DNA of 64,000 nt from an uncultured bacterium (lineage in GTDB: Bacteria > Bacillota_I > Bacilli_A > RF39 > UBA660): positions 24,906 through 88,905 of the forward strand of contig CAMNUE010000008.1 of the NCBI GenBank assembly GCA_946560065.1, given 5' to 3'. A program made the translations under genes and the position numbers. How positions within the stretch are numbered: position 1 is the stretch's first letter; each line of letters starts with the position of its first letter. A model generated the notes under the pieces. It was not told the DNA's origin. It did no database searches and saw only the letters and a program-made list of their open reading frames with translations. Below are positions 59,444 to 64,000 of the stretch, one piece after another.

Positions 59444-60475
59444 TCTAATAATCATAAAATCTAGAAGTTCTTTTACTTTTCTATCTTCATATACCTCACT
59501 CAAATAATTTCTTAATTGTTCTTCTAATTCACTATCACTATTAAGAATTTTTACACATTTATTTTTAATTAAATCTAATGTAACATCAATGTTCTCTTTT
59601 CCATTAGCAACTTTAAACTTCTCATCATCAATACCATAACATAAATAATAATCACCCTGATTATTTTCAAAATCTTCTTCCGAATTTGCAATCATCAAAC
59701 GATAAAATTCTCTTTGATATTCTTCCTTTATCGCCCTAGTAATTATATAAATCTCTTCACCAAGATTATCAAAATCTAAAGAACTAACATTAAACAAATT
59801 ATTATACTCAGAATATTCTATAATTACTAAATATCCCTTAACAACAGCATAGTACCTATTACCAATTTGTTCTAAGAAATCTATATCATCAAATGTATAT
59901 TTACAGTCTTCAATTACACTCCTTGAAAATAATCTTTCTAAGTCGTCATTAAAATTGAATTCATAAGATGACGTATATTCAATCAATTCATAATCGTCAT
60001 TAAATTTTCCCAATAATTTAGTACATAATTCACTAACAACGTTTGGTAAATGTTCAAATAAAGTAACTAAAATGTCAAAGAAAAACAAAAATTCTTTATC
60101 GATAAACTGTGTAAACGTATATTTATAATTTTTTGAATCAACATATGTATTAATTTCGATATAGTATGAAGTCATCTTTGAATTAGCCCTATCCAAATTT
60201 TTATTTCCAAACTTACTTTCGTTTAAAGCAATTGTTTCTAACATGTAATTAACTGTATGTAAAAAAATGAATTGATAACAAAAATACTCTTCAATCTTAT
60301 CATTTTTACTTATACCATCGATAGGTACATATAATACTTTAAATTTCTCAATCTTTTTATTAAATACTAATGCAAAATAGAAATTACTCTTATCATAATC
60401 TTTTAAATATAAATCTAAAATTATTTCTTCACTTTTCTTTTTCAAAGCTTTCTTTATATTATAAATAATTTCCAT
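59435..60475 (-). CDS. Hypothetical soluble protein
   Basis: A 346-residue cytoplasmic protein, acidic with aromatic-rich stretches, alternating alpha and beta segments and no recognised motif. It has no signal or membrane helix. It lies between htpG and a rhodanese lipoprotein, 22 bases below the latter, and ends in a clear terminator. Function unknown. Confidence 0.65.
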   Translation of the reverse strand: MEIIYNIKKALKKKSEEIILDLYLKDYDKSNFYFALVFNKKIEKFKVLYVPIDGISKNDKIEEYFCYQFIFLHTVNYMLETIALNESKFGNKNLDRANSKMTSYYIEINTYVDSKNYKYTFTQFIDKEFLFFFDILVTLFEHLPNVVSELCTKLLGKFNDDYELIEYTSSYEFNFNDDLERLFSRSVIEDCKYTFDDIDFLEQIGNRYYAVVKGYLVIIEYSEYNNLFNVSSLDFDNLGEEIYIITRAIKEEYQREFYRLMIANSEEDFENNQGDYYLCYGIDDEKFKVANGKENIDVTLDLIKNKCVKILNSDSELEEQLRNYLSEVYEDRKVKELLDFMIIREP

Positions 60476-60497
60476 AAATATCTCTTTACTATCCTCC

Positions 60498-60896
60498 TTA
60501 CTTTTCTAATTTATAATTCCAGTTATTCAATCCTCCCATATCTTTTACAGTATACCCTAATTCTTTTAATATTAGTGCCGCATTATAACTCCGACTACCA
60601 CTTCTACAATATACGATAATCAAAGTATCTTTAGAAATATCTATGCTTTCTATCTCATCAAGTGGTATATTAATTGCATTTTTTATATGGCCTTCTACAA
60701 ACTCTTCTTTTGTTCTAACATCGACTATTTTAACATTAGCCGCTTCATCATATTCATCACTTATTTTTTTTACTTCACTTACTTCTATATTTTCAATATT
60801 ATCAACATTATTCTTCATATAATCACTAGAATTATTATTACCACATCCAGTAATAAAAATACATAATAATATAAGTAAAATTATTCTTTTTCTCAT
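60498..60896 (-). CDS. Rhodanese-like lipoprotein
   Basis: A 132-residue lipoprotein. The signal helix ends in the lipobox ITGC (Cys18), followed by a Asn/Ser-rich linker and a single rhodanese domain with IVDVRTKEEFVEGHI and the active-site loop YCRSGSRS (Cys97). It would act outside the membrane in sulfur transfer or redox handling. It could work with the DsbD-like system at 43388, though that is inference. Confidence 0.9.
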   Translation of the reverse strand: MRKRIILLILLCIFITGCGNNNSSDYMKNNVDNIENIEVSEVKKISDEYDEAANVKIVDVRTKEEFVEGHIKNAINIPLDEIESIDISKDTLIIVYCRSGSRSYNAALILKELGYTVKDMGGLNNWNYKLEK

Positions 60897-60924
60897 AACA
60901 ACTTCACCAATATTATTATACCAA

Positions 60925-60947
60925 GAAAAAAAGACTATTTCTAGTCT
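60925..60947 (-). terminator. Terminator of the SleC-like locus
   Basis: AGACTA (60932-60937) pairs with TAGTCT (60942-60947) around four bases, followed by seven T on the minus strand. Confidence 0.75.
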
Positions 60948-60950
60948 AAT

Positions 60951-62297
60951 TCATTCTTTTGATAACTCAACAATTCTATACCAGGTTGATGGCCCAACAA
61001 CTCCATTATCCTCTAAACCAAATCTTCTCTGTAAACTTCTAACTGACTGCTGAGTTAATCTATCAAATGTTCCATTAACAAGAACTCCTGGAATACTATG
61101 ATCTTTAGTACATATTAAATACAAAAATTTCTGTAAATTTATAATATCATCTCCAGTCATATCAATTGATAAATATCTTCCTGGAAAGAATTCATTTAAA
61201 TCACACATACAAGTTTCTGGAATATTACGTAATGTTTGTTTATAAGCTTCTCTAAGTGCCTTCCAAGTATTCGCATCAACTATCCCATTAGCCGTAATAT
61301 TATATTTTTTTTGAAAAGCAATTACCATTTGCTTTGTATCTTCTGTAAAATCAAAAGTCTTTAAATCAAGAAAAGGAATATCAGAATCAAAATAAGCAAT
61401 TGTATTAATGTAATAATTTAATGCTGAAACAGGGACTCCTTCATCTCCTAACTGGATTGTATTATTATAAACTAAAGAAGCTTCATCTATTCCAATCCCT
61501 TCAGTATAAATACTTGTAATCTTCTTAACAGCATTATAAATATATTTTATCTTATACCACGTTTGTTTATCAACTATTCCATTAATAGGTAAATTAAAAA
61601 TTTCTTGGAATTTTCTGACTGCATTTTCAGTCTCAACTGTAAAATAAACACTATCATCTATAATGGCAGGAATAGCTGGATAATCTCTTCCAATTCTATT
61701 TAACTCTATCTTAATCATCCTAACAAAATCACCAGAAGTACCAAGATCTACTGGAAAACCTGGATAAGTTAAAATGTTCTCCGCAACAGGAACATTATAA
61801 ATAATTTTAATATCATTTCCATAATAGTTTCTTAATATTTGAATTGGACTTTTACCTTGATTTGCTAACGTAACACTTCCCCACTGTGATAAACCACTAC
61901 AAGTAGTATTTCTACCATCACAATACTGCGCATATAATGGTTGAACTTGATTTCCTTTAACTATATAATTGTTAAAGCTTTCATCTACTATCTGAGAAAT
62001 TCTCTCGAAAAATTGAACATCTTCTCTAAAAGTTTGATCATAAATAGGACTATTTGTAATATCGAAATTATAGCCTTTTGAAGGATACCACTCATTATAT
62101 ATTCTATTTAAAGCAAATGATATTTGCGCCAATATATTTGCCTTTAAAGCATCAGCTGGCCAAGTAGGATAAATTTCATTAGATGCAACATTCTTTATAT
62201 ACTCTGTAAAAGGAACAGTTATATTTCTAGCACTAGCATCAGGAACTCCTAAATGTACTGTTATCATTGTAGGAATAATTGGACTTCTAATTGCCAT
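60951..62297 (-). CDS. SpoIID-like/peptidoglycan-binding protein, SleC-type cortex-lytic half
   Basis: A 448-residue protein. A SpoIID/LytB-like catalytic domain lies at about 20-170 (VPFTEYIKNVASNEIYP, YCDGRNTTCSGLSQWG, ILRNYYG). Three peptidoglycan-binding domains of the PG_binding_1 type follow (about 185-260, 275-350, 375-445; each ends with NGIVDKQTWY, NGIVDANTWK or NGVVGPSTWY). This matches the C-terminal part of SleC-type clostridial germination transglycosylases. It overlaps the 138-residue SleC-N-like gene by 11 bases. Likely to cleave spore cortex at germination. Confidence 0.85.
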   Translation of the reverse strand: MAIRSPIIPTMITVHLGVPDASARNITVPFTEYIKNVASNEIYPTWPADALKANILAQISFALNRIYNEWYPSKGYNFDITNSPIYDQTFREDVQFFERISQIVDESFNNYIVKGNQVQPLYAQYCDGRNTTCSGLSQWGSVTLANQGKSPIQILRNYYGNDIKIIYNVPVAENILTYPGFPVDLGTSGDFVRMIKIELNRIGRDYPAIPAIIDDSVYFTVETENAVRKFQEIFNLPINGIVDKQTWYKIKYIYNAVKKITSIYTEGIGIDEASLVYNNTIQLGDEGVPVSALNYYINTIAYFDSDIPFLDLKTFDFTEDTKQMVIAFQKKYNITANGIVDANTWKALREAYKQTLRNIPETCMCDLNEFFPGRYLSIDMTGDDIINLQKFLYLICTKDHSIPGVLVNGTFDRLTQQSVRSLQRRFGLEDNGVVGPSTWYRIVELSKE

Positions 62298-62703
62298 CTT
62301 GTTCTACTCCCTCCAAAATTACTTCTGGAATCATTTTTACGTATTGGATTACTTTAATCCCACCAAACATTCCAATCGAATATTGCTTTATAGACTCATA
62401 CCCAGTATGAATTGCTGTTAAATCATAGACAGTATAAAGAGGAGGTTCAATACTACCAAATGAGCTCTTAGGAGCAGGCAATTGTATATCATCAATTATC
62501 CCACTAGAATCAGTCTGTCCCCTAAAAAACACTACCCTGTACTCTTCTATATCTTTTGAAATCATTACTTCAGTACCCTCTACTGGTAAAGCATTATAAG
62601 CAGTAAATGCTTGTACTTTTAAAGTACCAAGTTCAGGATTATCCTTAGAGAAATCTTGATACTCAGGAGTTCTCTTAAACTCATCAAAATTAATAATAGT
62701 CAT
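62287..62703 (-). CDS. SleC N-terminal domain-like protein
   Basis: A 138-residue protein matching the N-terminal region found in SleC-like proteins: GTLKVQAFTAYNALPVEGTE, then TDSSGIIDDIQLPAP and YTVYDLTAIHTGYESIKQ and VIQYVKMIPE. In clostridial SleC it is part of one polypeptide and is removed on activation; here it is a separate gene that overlaps its partner by 11 bases. It could work as an inhibitor or anchor for the 448-residue enzyme. Confidence 0.75.
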   Translation of the reverse strand: MTIINFDEFKRTPEYQDFSKDNPELGTLKVQAFTAYNALPVEGTEVMISKDIEEYRVVFFRGQTDSSGIIDDIQLPAPKSSFGSIEPPLYTVYDLTAIHTGYESIKQYSIGMFGGIKVIQYVKMIPEVILEGVEQDGN

Positions 62704-63545
62704 TAATCATTCTCCTTAATTTTTAATATTTGACCAATACTTAAATTGTTATTAGAAAGATTATTAAGCTTTTTGATGCTATCTACACTAACTCCATATC
62801 TTTTTGCTATTACATATAAACTATCTCCTTTTCTAACCACATAAGTAACATAGCTAGGCTCATTATATCCCTCTCCATAACAACTACTACCGATTTGTAT
62901 TATATTATCATCTTTAAAAACTATTTTTAAAGGTTGCCCTATATTCAAAATATTCCCTGATAAATTATTAACTTTCTTCAAATCATCTACACTAATTCCG
63001 TATTTTTTCGCTATTGAATATAAACTGTCTCCTGCTTTAACTATATAAATTAAATAATCTTCTTCACTACTACCAGTATTATCATTTCCATTTGGAATAT
63101 TAATTTTTTGTCCTATAGAAAGCAAATCACTATTAAGTTTATTAAAACTTCTTAAAGTATCAATTGTTACACCAAAATTCTTTGATATTGAATATAAACT
63201 ATCTCCTGCCTTAACAGTATAAACAATATAATTTTGGTCATTACTCAAATCATTAATAGGAATTTTTAATTGTTGTCCTATATGCAATATATTACTTTTT
63301 AAATTATTTATGCGCATCAAATCTGCAACTGTTGTACTATATTTCTTTGCTATTGAATATAAACTATCTCCCGCTCTAACTATATATAAAGTAGTAGTAG
63401 CTGTAGTAGGTATTACTAAACTAGTTCCTACTATAATATTATTGTTAGAAAGATTGTTTGCTAATTTTATATCCTCAATGGATATTCCAAATTGTTTACT
63501 TATTCCATATAATGTATCCCCATTTTGAACTATATATGTCTGCAT
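62703..63545 (-). CDS. LysM-repeat spore protein
   Basis: A 280-residue protein made of five LysM domains (about 2-46, 52-97, 106-151, 166-211, 231-277), each with a GDSLYSIAK-like core and a xxIGQxLKIP end. The linkers are short and there is no signal peptide. LysM domains bind glycan strands. Gene order with the SleC-like genes and a SigE-like promoter suggests a mother-cell-made spore coat or cortex protein. The first gene of this leftward operon. Confidence 0.85.
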   Translation of the reverse strand: MQTYIVQNGDTLYGISKQFGISIEDIKLANNLSNNNIIVGTSLVIPTTATTTLYIVRAGDSLYSIAKKYSTTVADLMRINNLKSNILHIGQQLKIPINDLSNDQNYIVYTVKAGDSLYSISKNFGVTIDTLRSFNKLNSDLLSIGQKINIPNGNDNTGSSEEDYLIYIVKAGDSLYSIAKKYGISVDDLKKVNNLSGNILNIGQPLKIVFKDDNIIQIGSSCYGEGYNEPSYVTYVVRKGDSLYVIAKRYGVSVDSIKKLNNLSNNNLSIGQILKIKEND

Positions 63546-63560
63546 AATTCACCTCAGCTA

Positions 63561-63589
63561 ATTATATGCAACTCTTTTCGATATAATTC
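63561..63589 (-). promoter_or_regulatory. Candidate SigE-type promoter of the LysM-SleC operon
   Basis: On the minus strand GAATTAT (63589-63583), a 14-base spacer and CATATAAT (63568-63561), close to the mother-cell SigE consensus (KMATATT-N14-CATACANT). The start codon is 15 bases below. Confidence 0.4.
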
Positions 63590-63669
63590 ATTTTTATATT
63601 TTTATTAGGTAATTATTATCTTCTTTTTTATTCCAACCACATATTCTATTAATGAAAGGAGAAATAAAA

Positions 63670-64000
63670 ATGAATTGTTATAATCAAGATAATAATTATG
63701 ATGATAAAATGTGTAAACCAACACATCCACATCAAAGACCAATTTTCTGTTTTGGGCCTACTGGACCTACTGGACCAACTGGACCTGCAGGTGGACCTAC
63801 TGGCCCTACCGGACCTACCGGACCTACTGGACCTACTGGACCTACTGGACCTACTGGACCTACTGGACCTCAAGGTATTCCTGGTACCCTAGGAGCCACA
63901 GGTTCTACTGGACCTACCGGAACAACTGGACCTACTGGGCCTACCGGACCTACTGGACCTACTGGACCTCAAGGTATTCCTGGTACCCTAGGAGCCACAG
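63670..64000 (+). CDS. BclA-like collagen-repeat exosporium protein, partial
   Basis: An open frame that leaves the right edge after 110 codons. The ATG at 63670 has AAAGGAG seven bases upstream. A short N-terminus with Cys, His and Pro ([20 protein letters not shown]) is followed by continuous Gly-X-Y triplets, mostly Gly-Pro-Thr, with [13 protein letters not shown] blocks repeated every 33 residues. This matches BclA-type glycoproteins forming hair-like filaments on spores, with Thr glycosylated. The C-terminal globular domain is outside the window. The neighbour is the LysM/SleC-like spore locus. Confidence 0.88.
   Translation, partial: MNCYNQDNNYDDKMCKPTHPHQRPIFCFGPTGPTGPTGPAGGPTGPTGPTGPTGPTGPTGPTGPTGPQGIPGTLGATGSTGPTGTTGPTGPTGPTGPTGPQGIPGTLGAT
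63758..64000 (+). repeat. 9-base collagen repeats with a 99-base higher-order period
   Basis: Degenerate 9-base units reading GGACCTACT run to the window end. A longer block containing CAAGGTATTCCTGG occurs at about 63871 and 63970, a period of 99 bases (33 codons). Base composition is far more GC-rich than the rest of the window. Confidence 0.9.

Noticed and set aside
63649..63892. Arg/Ser-rich and Asp/Leu-rich frames antisense or out of frame to the collagen repeats
   Set aside because: They are products of the 9-base repeat read in other frames; the Gly-X-Y frame from 63670 has the ribosome site.

Overview
The window is a very AT-rich, gene-dense bacterial segment. Genes use the standard code (TGA is a stop), mostly strong AGGAGG-type ribosome sites, and Bacillus-like regulatory signals. 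A sporulation sigma factor (SigG), YlmC/YmxH, YunB, SpoVID with a YsxE-like partner, a split SleC-like cortex-lytic locus and a BclA-like collagen protein show a spore-former. Together with AT-richness and many small lineage-specific membrane proteins, this suggests a low-GC member of the Bacilli/Mycoplasmatota neighbourhood (for example RF39-like gut bacteria); that placement is inference.

Bases 1-16505 are the early half of an integrated siphovirus-type prophage. An integrase lies next to a duplicated tRNA-Pro. Leftward of it are a candidate small RNA, a CI-like repressor, a Cro-like DUF739 regulator with three near-identical operators, and a long leftward early operon. The operon encodes a DnaD/DUF6291-type replication protein, two SSBs, Gp157, an ERF recombinase, a helicase overlapping a DNA methyltransferase, an orphan C5 methyltransferase, an SPFH/prohibitin-like membrane protein and many small unknowns. 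Late phage genes and the second attachment site must lie left of the window.

Bases 16593-17819 are a leftward tRNA operon of 13 genes (Val, Thr, Tyr, Gln, Lys, Leu, Ser, fMet, Asp, Phe, Arg, Pro, Pro) with a strong promoter and a terminator.

Bases 17903-34921 hold an S1-domain protein, a NifU-like Fe-S scaffold, a YutH-like coat protein, a DUF1292/acidic-protein pair, YutD, the YunB-YlmC-SigG sporulation group, TrmL, a U32 protein, a PerR-rubrerythrin operon with a perfect 7-1-7 Fur/PerR box, the SpoVID-YsxE pair and Lon.

Bases 35084-50758 hold trigger factor, GalE, a Nudix hydrolase, a membrane-anchored HExxH protein, a second DUF1292/acidic-repeat module, a DsbD-like/thioredoxin/cysteine desulfurase cluster, a small alarmone synthetase and a divergent pair of unknown envelope proteins.

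Bases 50772-64000 hold phosphoketolase, a giant prepilin-like protein, HtpG under a CIRCE-like operator, a rhodanese lipoprotein, the SleC-like/LysM germination locus and the start of a collagen-like exosporium protein that runs off the window. Most chromosomal genes point left and many single genes or short operons end in clear intrinsic terminators.
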